Both the position numbers and the translations under genes were made by a program. From NCBI RefSeq assembly GCF_000585375.1, contig NZ_KK073874.1:992001-1056000 (forward strand): 64,000 nt of DNA, given 5' to 3'. Within the stretch, counting starts at the first letter, position 1; each line of letters starts with the position of its first letter. The notes under the pieces are model-generated. The model ran no database searches. It saw nothing but the letters and a program-made list of their open reading frames with translations, and was not told where the DNA came from. Below, piece after piece: positions 1-8,444 of this stretch. The stretch comes from Cryptosporangium arvum DSM 44712 (GTDB lineage Bacteria; Actinomycetota; Actinomycetes; Mycobacteriales; Cryptosporangiaceae).

Positions 1-286
1 GCCGGGGGATGTCACGTAGCCGCGTTCCGCCGCGCAGCGTCACCAGCCCGGTTTCCGCGTCCCCGCGGACGACACCGCCCAGCGCGTCCAGGCTGAGCTG
101 GACGCCGTCGGTCGCGGCGATCGGGGTGAACGAGTGGGCCGCGCCGATCGGCTTGATCCGCAGGCCCCGTTCGCGCGCTTCGCGGACGGTCGCGGCCAGG
201 TCGGCGACGCTGGCGGGGGTAGCCACCTCGGTCGGGGCCCAGTGCTCGTTGCCCGCCCAGTTGGTCGCGGGCGACAACACTGTCAT
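1..286 (-). CDS. FAD-linked oxidase, D-arabinono-1,4-lactone oxidase type (N-terminal fragment)
   Basis: Only the first 95 codons lie in the window; the gene continues beyond base 1. The start is the ATG at 286, with GGAG six bases upstream. The translated start has TNWAGN followed by the stretch EARERGLRIKPIGAAHSFTP, typical of the FAD-binding (PCMH/FAD_binding_4) domain of sugar-1,4-lactone oxidases, where a His near this position carries the flavin. Such enzymes oxidise aldonolactones, with oxygen or a dehydrogenase partner as acceptor. It lies 42 bases downstream of the deaminase/aldolase gene on the same strand, so the two are probably one operon, a pairing I recall from other actinobacteria. 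The substrate cannot be judged from the fragment. Confidence 0.8.
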   Translation of the reverse strand, partial: MTVLSPATNWAGNEHWAPTEVATPASVADLAATVREARERGLRIKPIGAAHSFTPIAATDGVQLSLDALGGVVRGDAETGLVTLRGGTRLRDIPR

Positions 287-328
287 CGGCAACTCCGGGG
301 GTAGTAGGTGCGCTCGGTCTCGGGATGC

Positions 329-1828
329 TCAGAATGCCTTGCCCTCACCCCGGTAGGTGGGAACGACGTCCACCACCCGGTCGCCGTCGACCACGTGCAA
401 CACGTCGACGTGTTCGCAGAGCTCGCCGGCTTTGGCGTGGCGGAACCAGACCCGGTCGCCCAGCTTGAGGTAGGCGGTCGCCTCGCCCTGCAGGGGAGTT
501 TGCACCTCACCGGCCATCTCGGTGGGCGAGAACGTCAGACCCGGTGGATAAACTGGAGTGGGTACGCGGTCGGGGCCGGGCTCACCGGACGCCACCCAGC
601 CGCCACCGGCGACGGTCACCCAGCCCCGTGCCGGTCGGCGCACCACCTGGGTCGCGAACATCGCGGCCGGCCGGGGCGTGAACGCGCGGTAGGTGTCGAA
701 GAGCGTCGGGCCGTAGAGCCCGGAGCCCGCCGCCACCTCGGTCACCGACGGGTCCGCCGCGGTCTTCTCGATGCTCCCGGTGCCGCCCGCGTTGACGAAC
801 CGCAGCGGAGGCCGGTTGACCTGCTCGAGCGTGCTCCGCACGGCCTCGACCATCTTCGCCCGACGTTCGAGCAGGTCGGCCCAGGAGCGACGCTGCATCC
901 AGCGCACCGCGAGCGCGCGGAGGAACCGCCCGGGGTTGTCGCCGACGCCCGCGATCTGGGCTTCGTACGACATCAACCCCGTGATGCGGAAGCCTTTGCG
1001 CAGCGCCACCCGCCGCGCGAGCACTGCCGCATCGGCCGCTGTATGCACTGGAGACCGGCGTACACCGAGGTGGAAACGGCCGAGTTTGAGCGAGGCGTCG
1101 AGGTCGAGGCAGACCTGGAGTTCCGGCCGACGGCCCGGAGGGGCGATCTGATCGATGAGGTCCAGGTGGTCGACCGAGTCGATCATCAGCGTGACCCGCT
1201 CGACCAGCCGGGCCGAGCGGATGAGCTGGGCCAGCGCCGCGCGGTTCGCGGTCGGGTAGGCGACGACGACGTCGCTGAACGCGCTCGCGCCGTCGCCCTC
1301 GGCCAGCCAGAGCGCTTCGGGCAGAGCGTAGGCCAGCACCCCGGCGAACCCGTCGAGCGAGAGCGCCTCGATCAGCGCGGTACGGCAGCGCAGTGACTTG
1401 CTGGCGATCCGGATCGGGGTTCCGGCCGCGCGCCGGGTCAGCGCGACGGCGTTCGCGCGGAACGCGGTGCGGTCGAGGACGGCGAACGGGGGCTCGAGGT
1501 GAGCGGTGGCAGCTTCCAGCCGCGCGAAGATCGCCTCCGGCGTGGTGGAGCGCGGCGGGTCCGTTTCGCCGACCGGCTCCGGGGTATACGGAGCGTGATC
1601 GGCGCGGGCGGAAGACGCGACTCGGACTCCGGTTTCCGCCTCCTGCGGCGTGCCGAAATCGTGGCGCGCCGGGCGTCGACGACGCTGTGTTATCGGAGCA
1701 GACGTCCGATCCGGGGCCGGTTCGGCCGCCTCGACCGGCACCGTCGGCCGGTCGTCCGGGGCGTCCAGCGGGTCTGAAAAACCCTCCTGACCAGGCAATT
1801 CGCTAGGCGGGTCTCCGGGCCGTGCCAT
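329..1828 (-). CDS. Amino acid deaminase/aldolase, fold-type III PLP enzyme
   Basis: The 499-residue protein has an alanine-racemase-like N-terminal barrel (about residues 105-350) and a D-serine-dehydratase-like C-terminal domain. The PLP lysine is probably Lys144 in IRIASKSLRC. Members act on D-threonine, D-serine or related hydroxy amino acids; the substrate here is unknown. The start at 1828 is chosen because GGAGG lies six bases upstream. It gives an unusual N-terminal extension of about 95 residues rich in Pro, Arg and Asp before the conserved domain. It is followed 42 bases later by the FAD-linked oxidase on the same strand. A TetR gene is divergent, with about 240 bp between the two starts. 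Confidence 0.85.
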   Translation of the reverse strand: MARPGDPPSELPGQEGFSDPLDAPDDRPTVPVEAAEPAPDRTSAPITQRRRRPARHDFGTPQEAETGVRVASSARADHAPYTPEPVGETDPPRSTTPEAIFARLEAATAHLEPPFAVLDRTAFRANAVALTRRAAGTPIRIASKSLRCRTALIEALSLDGFAGVLAYALPEALWLAEGDGASAFSDVVVAYPTANRAALAQLIRSARLVERVTLMIDSVDHLDLIDQIAPPGRRPELQVCLDLDASLKLGRFHLGVRRSPVHTAADAAVLARRVALRKGFRITGLMSYEAQIAGVGDNPGRFLRALAVRWMQRRSWADLLERRAKMVEAVRSTLEQVNRPPLRFVNAGGTGSIEKTAADPSVTEVAAGSGLYGPTLFDTYRAFTPRPAAMFATQVVRRPARGWVTVAGGGWVASGEPGPDRVPTPVYPPGLTFSPTEMAGEVQTPLQGEATAYLKLGDRVWFRHAKAGELCEHVDVLHVVDGDRVVDVVPTYRGEGKAF

Positions 1829-2067
1829 CCGGCGCCTCCAGTGCTCGTCCACGGGTCCGGATCGGGCCGGTGCACAGCCTAAGTCTGGCTGTGCCCCTCC
1901 GAAGCGACTTCTCAGTAGATACTCAGGGTGTGACCACAGTCCGACAGACGTCGCAGATCCCCGGAAAGCCGTCAAGGCCACTCGGAGCCCGCGCGGGGGC
2001 TCGGCCCGGGACAAGACGTGGGCCTGAGAGCGGTCCGGGACTTGACGTGACCAAGGAGACGGGGTCG

Positions 2068-2751
2068 GTGGCCCACGTGTGGCTCGCGGAGAGCGCGGGG
2101 TCGGAACCGCTGCGTCGGTTGCCCAGTCAGCAGCGCAGCCGTCAGCGGGTCGAGCGGATCCTCGACGCGGCCGGTGACCTGGTGGCCGAGCGCGGCTACG
2201 AGGCGACGACGACGAGCCTGATCGCCCGCCGGGCCCGGGTCTCGCCGGGGTCGTTCTACCAGTTCTTCGCGGACAAGCGAGCGGCCGTGAAGGCGCTCTC
2301 CGCCCGGAACCTCGCGGTGTTCGCGGAACGGCTGGACGAGGCGCTCGCCGACGACCGGTTCAAGCACTGGTGGGACACCGTCGACGTCGCGTTCGACGTC
2401 TACGTCGACCTGTGCCGTCACCACCCGGGGTTCCGCGCGGTGCGGTTCGGCGACATCGTCGACACCCACCTGCTCGACCCGACGCAGGACAACGACTCGG
2501 TCGTCTCCAGCCGGATCGCGAGCCTGCTGCACGCCCGGTTCGGGGTGCGGGACACCCCGCCGCTGCGGCTCGCGCTGCTGACGACCACGAAGGTGGCGGA
2601 CGCGCTGATCAAGTTCGCGTTCAGCCGCTCGCCGGAGGGGGACGAGGAGGTGCTCCAGCAGGGGCGCCGGATGCTGCGCATCCACCTCGAGGGTTACGTG
2701 CAGGTGGGCGGCACCACCGAGAGCGCGCCGGGCACGACCCACCGGGCCTGA
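2068..2751 (+). CDS. TetR/AcrR family transcriptional regulator
   Basis: The protein has about 227 residues. The N-terminal helix-turn-helix (about residues 20-65) is clear: QRSRQRVERILDAAGDLVAE, then ATTTSLIARRARVSPGSFYQFF. The rest is a ligand-binding all-helical domain. The GTG at 2068 is preferred because AAGGAGA sits nine bases upstream; a GTG at 2047 is an alternative. It is divergent from the deaminase/oxidase operon and may control it. It ends at a strong hairpin shared with the convergent hydrolase gene. Confidence 0.85.
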   Translation: MAHVWLAESAGSEPLRRLPSQQRSRQRVERILDAAGDLVAERGYEATTTSLIARRARVSPGSFYQFFADKRAAVKALSARNLAVFAERLDEALADDRFKHWWDTVDVAFDVYVDLCRHHPGFRAVRFGDIVDTHLLDPTQDNDSVVSSRIASLLHARFGVRDTPPLRLALLTTTKVADALIKFAFSRSPEGDEEVLQQGRRMLRIHLEGYVQVGGTTESAPGTTHRA

Positions 2752-2792
2752 CCGCCGCGCGCGGCGCCTCACCAGGAGGCGCCGCGCGGCGG
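2752..2792. terminator. Bidirectional hairpin terminator
   Basis: A near-perfect inverted repeat, CCGCCGCGCGCGGCGCCTC facing GAGGCGCCGCGCGGCGG around a short ACCA loop, fills the whole gap between two convergent genes. There is no T run, as is common in high-GC actinobacteria. Confidence 0.75.
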
Positions 2793-2793
2793 A

Positions 2794-3795
2794 TCAGCGG
2801 GACAGCTCCCGGGATTCGCCGACGGCCAGATCCCAGAGGTGCTCGCGGGGGCGCTCGGCCGCGGCCCAGGCCTGCTGGGCCTTCTCGCGGGGCTCGGTGA
2901 GCGGCTCACCGGTGAGCACGAACGTGCCCCAGTGCATCGTCGCCATCCGCGTCGCGCCCAGATCGCCGCACGCCCGCACGGCCTCCTCGGGATCCATGTG
3001 GACCGGCTGCATGAACCAGCGCGGGTGGTACGCCCCGATCGGCAGCATCGCCAGATCGATGCCCGGGTACCGCTCGCCGATCTCGGCGAACCAGTTGCCG
3101 TAGCCGGTGTCGCCGGCGAAGTAGATCCGGCGGCCGGCGTCCTCGGTGAGCACCCACCCGCCCCAGAGCGACTTGCAGGTATCGGTGAGCGAGCGCCGGC
3201 TCCAGTGGTGCGCGGGCACGAAATCGAACGTGACGCCGGCCAGCACCGTCGACTCCCACCAGTCGAACTCGGTGACCGCGGTGAACCCCCGCCGGGTGAA
3301 CCACTCGCCGAGCGCGGCCGGGACGAGGACCGGGGTGTCGCGCGGCAGCCGGCGGATAGTGGGCGCGTCGAGATGGTCGTAGTGGTTGTGGCTGATCACC
3401 ACCGCGTCGATCGGCGGCAGCTCGGACCAGGCCACCCCCGGTGGCGTCACCCGGCGGCTCACGCCCGGCATGGCGTCCGACCAGATCGGGTCGGTGAGCA
3501 CCGTGAGGCCGCCGATCTGGACGACGAACGACGCGTGCCCGACCCACGTGACCACGACCTGATCCTGGCCGGTGGCCCGGACGAACCCGGATCGGTCGAT
3601 CGGGATGCGGACGGCGTCGGTGCGGTCGACCCGGGGGCGGCCGCGGCGGAAGAGCTGGAACTGCTCCCGCGGCCCCGGCAGCGGGCTGGTGAGGCGGTCG
3701 GCGAAGGACTCGGGCCAGACCCGCTCGCCACGACGGCGGCGATCGGCGTTCAGGCGGGTGCGACGAGCTCGGGCCAGTCGATCGGCGTCCAGCAT
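2794..3795 (-). CDS. Metallo-beta-lactamase-fold hydrolase (UlaG/NAPE-PLD-like)
   Basis: The 333-residue protein carries the zinc motif SHNHYDHLD (HxHxDH) near residue 133, then FVPAHHWSRR, the metal Asp in FAGDTGYG and a late His in MATMHWGTF. The overall pattern is that of the NAPE-phospholipase D-like and UlaG-like branch, usually cytoplasmic hydrolases of phosphodiesters or lactones. The substrate is unknown. It is divergent from the penicillin-acylase-family gene, with a 233-bp gap that contains two DnaA-box-like sites. Confidence 0.85.
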   Translation of the reverse strand: MLDADRLARARRTRLNADRRRRGERVWPESFADRLTSPLPGPREQFQLFRRGRPRVDRTDAVRIPIDRSGFVRATGQDQVVVTWVGHASFVVQIGGLTVLTDPIWSDAMPGVSRRVTPPGVAWSELPPIDAVVISHNHYDHLDAPTIRRLPRDTPVLVPAALGEWFTRRGFTAVTEFDWWESTVLAGVTFDFVPAHHWSRRSLTDTCKSLWGGWVLTEDAGRRIYFAGDTGYGNWFAEIGERYPGIDLAMLPIGAYHPRWFMQPVHMDPEEAVRACGDLGATRMATMHWGTFVLTGEPLTEPREKAQQAWAAAERPREHLWDLAVGESRELSR

Positions 3796-3913
3796 TGGGC
3801 CAACCCCTCTCCGCCAGCGCCCCGGAGGTGCTCCGGTGACGCGCGCCGGCGACGCTGTCGGCGCTGAGGATCCAGTACGTCCAGGCTAACCGTGGCGGGC
3901 GAGCCCACCGTGG

Positions 3914-3922
3914 TTGTCCACA
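3914..3922 (+). other. DnaA-box-like site TTGTCCACA
   Basis: The nonamer TTGTCCACA equals the DnaA box consensus of high-GC actinobacteria. A second near match, TCATCCACA, is at 3967-3975. Both lie in the intergenic region between the divergent hydrolase genes. Two sites alone do not make an origin. Confidence 0.35.
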
Positions 3923-4028
3923 GGCCCGCTGGGTATCGGATGACTCGTGTTCATCCCGGACCGGGCTCATCCACAGCGTCGGCCGGTACTGGTCAATCCT
4001 GACCCCTCAGGCCTTAAGGTCGCGGTCT

Positions 4029-6662
4029 GTGAACGTCGCTAGGGTTCTGCGCCGGATCGGCCTTTCTCTCCTCGTCGTCCTGGTCGTCGTGGCCAGTGTC
4101 GCCGGGGGCACCGTGTACTTCACGATCCGCGCGTCCCTGCCCGATTACACCGGCACCGTGCGGGTGCCGGGCCTCGACGCCGACGTCCAGGTGTACCGGG
4201 ACGCCCAGGGCATCCCGCAGGTCTACGCGCAGAACGCCGACGACCTGTTCCGCGCGGAGGGCTACCTGCACGCCGTCGACCGGTTCTGGGAGATGGACTT
4301 CCGGCGGCACGTCACGTCCGGGCGGCTCGCCGAGCTGTTCGGCCCGTCGCAGGTCTCCACCGACAAGTACATCCGGACGATGGGCTGGCGGCGCGTCGCC
4401 GAGCAGGAGCTTCCGCTGCTGTCGGCGGAGAGCCGGCGCTGGCTGCAGGCCTACGCCGAGGGCGTCAACGCGTGGATCGGCGAGCACTCCGGCCGCTCGG
4501 CCGGCCTGGAGTACGCGGTGGTGGGGCTGCAGAACTCCGGCTACGAGATCGAACGCTGGACGCCTGTCGACAGCCTCTCCTGGCTCAAGGCGATGGCCTG
4601 GGACCTGCGCAGCAACATGGGCGACGAGCTCGAGCGCGCGCGGTTGCTCGCGTCCGGCCTCGACTGGGAGCAGATCAACGAGCTCTACCCCGCCTACCCG
4701 TACCGGTCGAACCCGCCGATCGTGACGTCCGGTGCGGTCGTCGACGGCACGTTCCAGCCGACGGCCGTCGTGCCGCAGGAGCGGGAGGGAGCGCCGCCCA
4801 CCCGGCGCACGGCCGGCGGCGGTGGTGGCTCACCGGAGACCGGCGACGAGGCCGCCGTCCGGGCCGCGCTCCGCGGTCTCGGCGGCCGGCTCGACACGCT
4901 CGGCGCCGGCCTCGGGAGCCTGCCCCAGCTGCTGGGCACCGGCGAGGGCATCGGTTCGAACTCCTGGGTCGTCGGCGGGAGCAAGACCGCGACCGGCAAG
5001 CCGCTGCTGGCCAACGACCCCCACCTGGGCCCGGCGATGCCGTCGGTCTGGTACCAGGTCGGCCTGCACTGCACCACGGTCGGCGCGGCCTGCCCGTTCG
5101 ACGTGTCCGGGTTCAGCTTCTCCGGGGTGCCCGGGGTCGTCATCGGGCACAACGCCCGGGTGGCGTGGGGCTTCACCAACCTCGGCCCCGACGTCACCGA
5201 CCTGTTCCTGGAGCGTGTCCGCGGCAACACCTACGAGCGTGACGGCGAGCAGGTGCCGCTGGTGACCCGCACCGAGCGGATCAAGGTCGCCGGCGGGGAC
5301 GACGTCACGCTCACGGTCCGTTCCACCGTCCACGGCCCGCTGTTGTCCGATCAGGATGAGGACCTGCGCGCGATCGGTGCGAAACCGGGCGTCGACGCCC
5401 AGGGCGTGCCCACCCAGGAGCCGCAGACCGCCGACCCGGCCTATGCGGTGGCGCTGAGCTGGACCGCGCTCCAACCGAGCCGCACCGCGGACGCGCTGTT
5501 CACCCTGAACCGCGTCGCGAACTTCACCGAGTTCCGCGCGGCCGCGAAGCTGTTCGCCGTCCCCGCGCAGAACATGGTCTACGCCGACGTCGACGGCAAC
5601 ATCGGCTACCAGGCGCCGGGCACGATCCCGATCCGCGGCAGCGGCGACGGCCTGTTCCCGGCGCCGGGTTGGAACCCCAGCTACGACTGGGTCGGCACGG
5701 TTCCGTTCGAGCAGCTGCCGTACACGTACAACCCGCCCGCCGGGTACATCGTCACCGCGAACCAGGCCCCGGTCCGGGAGGGCGCGGGCCCGGTGCTCGG
5801 CTACGACTGGGACACCGGGTACCGCAGCGCGCGCATCGACGCGCTGCTGCAGGCCAAGTCCGCGGCCGGCCCGGTCGACGCGGACGACATGAGCGCGATC
5901 CAGATGGATTCCTGGAGCGCGGCCGCCGCCGAGCTGGTGCCGGTGCTCACGAAGATCGGGGACGTTCCGGCGTCGGCACGCGCGGCCCGGGACCTGCTGG
6001 GCCGGTGGGACCTGCACCAGACCCAGAGCTCGGCCGGGGCGGCCTACTTCAACGCGGTCTGGCGGCACCTGCTGCGGCGCACGTTCGACGAGCTGCCGGA
6101 CGACCTGACCCCCGACGGCGGCGGCCGCTGGTTCCTGGTGGTCAGCAACCTGCTCCGCGATCCCGACTCACCGTGGTGGGACGAGAAGGGCACGAGCGCG
6201 GTCGAGCAGCGCGACGACGTGCTCCGCGACGCCCTCACCGACGCCGCGGACGAACTGACCGGGCGGCTCGGCGACGACGTCTCCGAGTGGCGCTGGGGCG
6301 ACCTGCACACGCTGACGATCCGCAACCAGTCGCTGGGTACGTCGGGCATCGGGGTGATCGAGGCGCTGTTCAACCGGGGCCCGTACCCGGTGGGCGGCGG
6401 GAGCAGCATCGTCGACGCGACCGGGTGGACGCCGGCCGAGGGATACGAGGTGTCCTGGGTGCCGTCGATGCGGATGGTCGTCGACTTGGCTGACCTGGAT
6501 CGCTCACGCTGGGTGAACCTCACCGGCCAGTCCGGGCACGCGTTCTCCGACCACTACACCGACCAGGTTGAACTCTGGCGGAACGGTCGGACAACGCCGA
6601 TGCGATGGGACCGGGAGGAGATCCGGCGCGGGGCGCGGTATGTCCAGAAGCTGACACCCTGA
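4029..6662 (+). CDS. Penicillin acylase family protein (Ntn hydrolase), membrane-anchored
   Basis: The protein has 877 residues, the usual size for the family. An N-terminal hydrophobic segment (about residues 9-30) is a signal anchor, so the enzyme acts outside the membrane. The autocatalytic cleavage site is GIG|SNSWVVGGSKTATGKP, making Ser310 the new N-terminal nucleophile of the beta chain; LLANDPHLG follows as in family members. A Gly-rich stretch (GGGGGSPETGDE) lies in the spacer that is normally removed on maturation. Family members hydrolyse amide bonds of beta-lactams, N-acyl-homoserine lactones or acylated peptides; the substrate here is unknown. The start is a GTG at 4029 with a weak ribosome binding site. 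Confidence 0.9.
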   Translation: MNVARVLRRIGLSLLVVLVVVASVAGGTVYFTIRASLPDYTGTVRVPGLDADVQVYRDAQGIPQVYAQNADDLFRAEGYLHAVDRFWEMDFRRHVTSGRLAELFGPSQVSTDKYIRTMGWRRVAEQELPLLSAESRRWLQAYAEGVNAWIGEHSGRSAGLEYAVVGLQNSGYEIERWTPVDSLSWLKAMAWDLRSNMGDELERARLLASGLDWEQINELYPAYPYRSNPPIVTSGAVVDGTFQPTAVVPQEREGAPPTRRTAGGGGGSPETGDEAAVRAALRGLGGRLDTLGAGLGSLPQLLGTGEGIGSNSWVVGGSKTATGKPLLANDPHLGPAMPSVWYQVGLHCTTVGAACPFDVSGFSFSGVPGVVIGHNARVAWGFTNLGPDVTDLFLERVRGNTYERDGEQVPLVTRTERIKVAGGDDVTLTVRSTVHGPLLSDQDEDLRAIGAKPGVDAQGVPTQEPQTADPAYAVALSWTALQPSRTADALFTLNRVANFTEFRAAAKLFAVPAQNMVYADVDGNIGYQAPGTIPIRGSGDGLFPAPGWNPSYDWVGTVPFEQLPYTYNPPAGYIVTANQAPVREGAGPVLGYDWDTGYRSARIDALLQAKSAAGPVDADDMSAIQMDSWSAAAAELVPVLTKIGDVPASARAARDLLGRWDLHQTQSSAGAAYFNAVWRHLLRRTFDELPDDLTPDGGGRWFLVVSNLLRDPDSPWWDEKGTSAVEQRDDVLRDALTDAADELTGRLGDDVSEWRWGDLHTLTIRNQSLGTSGIGVIEALFNRGPYPVGGGSSIVDATGWTPAEGYEVSWVPSMRMVVDLADLDRSRWVNLTGQSGHAFSDHYTDQVELWRNGRTTPMRWDREEIRRGARYVQKLTP

Positions 6663-6740
6663 CCGGGATTCGGGGGTGTCGCGGGCCGCGTAGGGTGGTT
6701 GCGCAGGGTTGAGTCGTGCCGGAGAAGGAGACTGACGAGC

Positions 6741-6908
6741 ATGGCGTGGGACGACGAGCGTGAGGTCCCGATGATCGACGACACCGACATCGTCGTACTT
6801 CCCGATCAGACCACCGACGACACGGACAGCACCGACTGGCGTGCGGCCACGTCGGGCAAACTCCGTGACCTCGAGCTCATAGAAAACCGCCCACCCCACT
6901 GGGAGTGA
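6741..6908 (+). CDS. Small acidic hypothetical protein
   Basis: This is a 55-residue reading frame whose ATG is preceded by GGAGAAGGAGA about nine bases upstream, a strong ribosome binding site. The product is very acidic (DDERE, MIDDTD, TTDDTDSTD) and ends LIENRPPHWE. No domain was recognised and no membrane segment is visible. It lies 78 bases after the acylase gene and ends 19 bases before the convergent mscL gene. Good codon use and the strong Shine-Dalgarno support it as real; its function is unknown. Confidence 0.6.
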   Translation: MAWDDEREVPMIDDTDIVVLPDQTTDDTDSTDWRAATSGKLRDLELIENRPPHWE

Positions 6909-6927
6909 GCGGTTCGCAGGACACGGC

Positions 6928-7323
6928 CTAGAGGCGGCGTCCGCCGCCGTTCTCGCGGAGCGCGTCCCGGATCTCGGTGAGGAGCACGATCTCCTCGCTC
7001 GGGGCCGCGGGCTCGGGCTCCTGGCCACGGCGGCGCAGCTCGTTGAGCCGGTTCATCGGGGCGACCACGACGAAGTACAGTGCCGCGGCGGTCAGGACGA
7101 AGATGATCATCGCGGTGATGAACGCGCCGTAGTCGAACTTCACGTCGTTGATCTCGAACGTGCCGCCGACCTTCTCGCCGCCGGTGATCAGCTGGATCAG
7201 CGGCTTCAGGAACGAGTTGCCGAACTGCGTGACCAGCCCGGTGAACGCGGCACCGATCACCACACCGACGGCCAGGTCGACCACGTTGCCGCGGCGGATG
7301 AAGTCGCGGAATCCCTTGAACAT
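6928..7323 (-). CDS. mscL: Large-conductance mechanosensitive channel MscL
   Basis: The 131-residue protein has the MscL N-terminus GFRDFIRRGNVVDLAVGVVI leading into the first transmembrane helix (pore-lining), a periplasmic loop with GGTFEINDVKFDYGAF, a second helix FITAMIIFVLTAAALYFVVV, and a C-terminal helix ending in LLTEIRDAL. It opens under membrane tension to release solutes during hypo-osmotic shock. It stands in the same conserved neighbourhood as mycobacterial mscL. Confidence 0.97.
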   Translation of the reverse strand: MFKGFRDFIRRGNVVDLAVGVVIGAAFTGLVTQFGNSFLKPLIQLITGGEKVGGTFEINDVKFDYGAFITAMIIFVLTAAALYFVVVAPMNRLNELRRRGQEPEPAAPSEEIVLLTEIRDALRENGGGRRL

Positions 7324-7397
7324 CGCGCAGTGTCCTCTTGCTCTCGAACGGAGGGGCCGGTTGCTCTATGCCTCGCCGGCGGCCGGCCGAAGCATCA

Positions 7398-8270
7398 TCA
7401 AGGCGACCGCACTGTAACGGAGAGTCGGGCGCCCGGCCCGATCGCCGCCAGGACCGTGGCCTGCGCCGCCGAAGCCGCGAGGTAGAGGAGGCCGTCGGGT
7501 TCGCCGTCGTTGCCGACGCCGCAGAGGACGGCCAGGTCGGACGCGACGACGTCCGCGCGGCCGCCGTTCGAGTGCACGAGCACGTCGACGTGCTGCCCGG
7601 CCCGCAACACCGCGAGCACGGCCGGATCCGGGAGCCGCAGCGCGAAGCCGACCGTCCCCGGCGGAGGGCCGAAATCACCCGCACGGCACGCGGGGACCGC
7701 GCCCGCCTCCCGCGCGCCCGATCCGGTGTGACCCCCGGCCGAACGCGCGCCGCCCGGCCCCGCCGAACGCGCGCCGCCCGGCCCGGCGGAACCCGTGCTG
7801 TTCGGCCCCGCGCCGCCCGGCCCCGCCGAACTCGCGCCGCCCGGCCCCGCCGAACTCGCGCCGCCCGGCCCCGCCGAACTCGCGCCGCCCGGCCCCGCCG
7901 AACTCGCGCCGCCCGGCTCCGCCGAATCCGCGCCGCCCGGCCCTGTCGAATCCGCGCCGCCCGGCTCCGCCGAATCCGCGCCGCTCGGCCCTGTCGAATC
8001 CGCGCCGCCCGGCCCTGTCGAGCTCTCGCCGTTCGAACCTGCTGAGCTCGCGTCGCCCGGGGCCGTCGGCCGGCCAGCGTCCGGTTCCGTCGAGTGCTGA
8101 GCACCCGCTGACGTCGAACTATCGCCTTGACCGGCGTCGGCCCGAGGAAGCAGCAGGATCGCGCCTGCGGCCACCACCAGCGTGACTACGCACGCCGCGC
8201 GCACCCACCCGCGCCGGCCGCCGCGCGGCAGCCAGACCCGGGGCGCGTCCAACCGCTCCGCCCGCCCCAT
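7398..8270 (-). CDS. RcpC/CpaB-like membrane protein with Gly/Ser-rich repeat linker
   Basis: The 290-residue protein has an N-terminal transmembrane segment (AACVVTLVVAAGAILLL), then a long low-complexity linker, then a C-terminal domain with VGFALRLPDPAVLAVLRAGQ, VDVLVH and DGLLYLAASAAQATVLAA. This resembles the second half of RcpC/CpaB Flp-pilus assembly proteins. The SAF domain expected before it is not seen. The linker (about residues 65-175) is built of eight-residue units such as SAGPGGAS and STGPGGAD encoded by 24-bp repeats. The start at 8270 follows a G-rich tract; earlier starts are possible. It lies downstream of the FmdB/Ruc-like gene on the same strand and may share its promoter. 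Confidence 0.65.
   Translation of the reverse strand: MGRAERLDAPRVWLPRGGRRGWVRAACVVTLVVAAGAILLLPRADAGQGDSSTSAGAQHSTEPDAGRPTAPGDASSAGSNGESSTGPGGADSTGPSGADSAEPGGADSTGPGGADSAEPGGASSAGPGGASSAGPGGASSAGPGGASSAGPGGAGPNSTGSAGPGGARSAGPGGARSAGGHTGSGAREAGAVPACRAGDFGPPPGTVGFALRLPDPAVLAVLRAGQHVDVLVHSNGGRADVVASDLAVLCGVGNDGEPDGLLYLAASAAQATVLAAIGPGARLSVTVRSP
7736..8040 (-). repeat. 24-bp coding minisatellite in the linker
   Basis: About eleven imperfect copies of a 24-bp unit (on the plus strand GCCGAACTCGCGCCGCCCGG followed by CCCC) encode eight-residue Gly/Ser/Pro units. Three adjacent copies are almost identical at the DNA level, which suggests recent slippage. Confidence 0.85.
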
Positions 8271-8444
8271 CGCACCCCCCGCCGCATCGCACCCCGCCGC
8301 ATCGAACCTCCCGCGCCGACGGTAGGCACCCGACACGGGCGCAGCCACGCCCGACGAGCGGCCTGTGGACGAACCGCACCCCGGTGGAAAAACGAAACAG
8401 CCGGCCCCCACCTGCTAGGGGACCGGCTGGTAACCGCAGAAAAG

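Noticed and set aside
7795-8100. Repetitive plus-strand frame opposite the RcpC-like linker
   Set aside because: It is the antisense of a 24-bp repeat, which stays open by periodicity alone.
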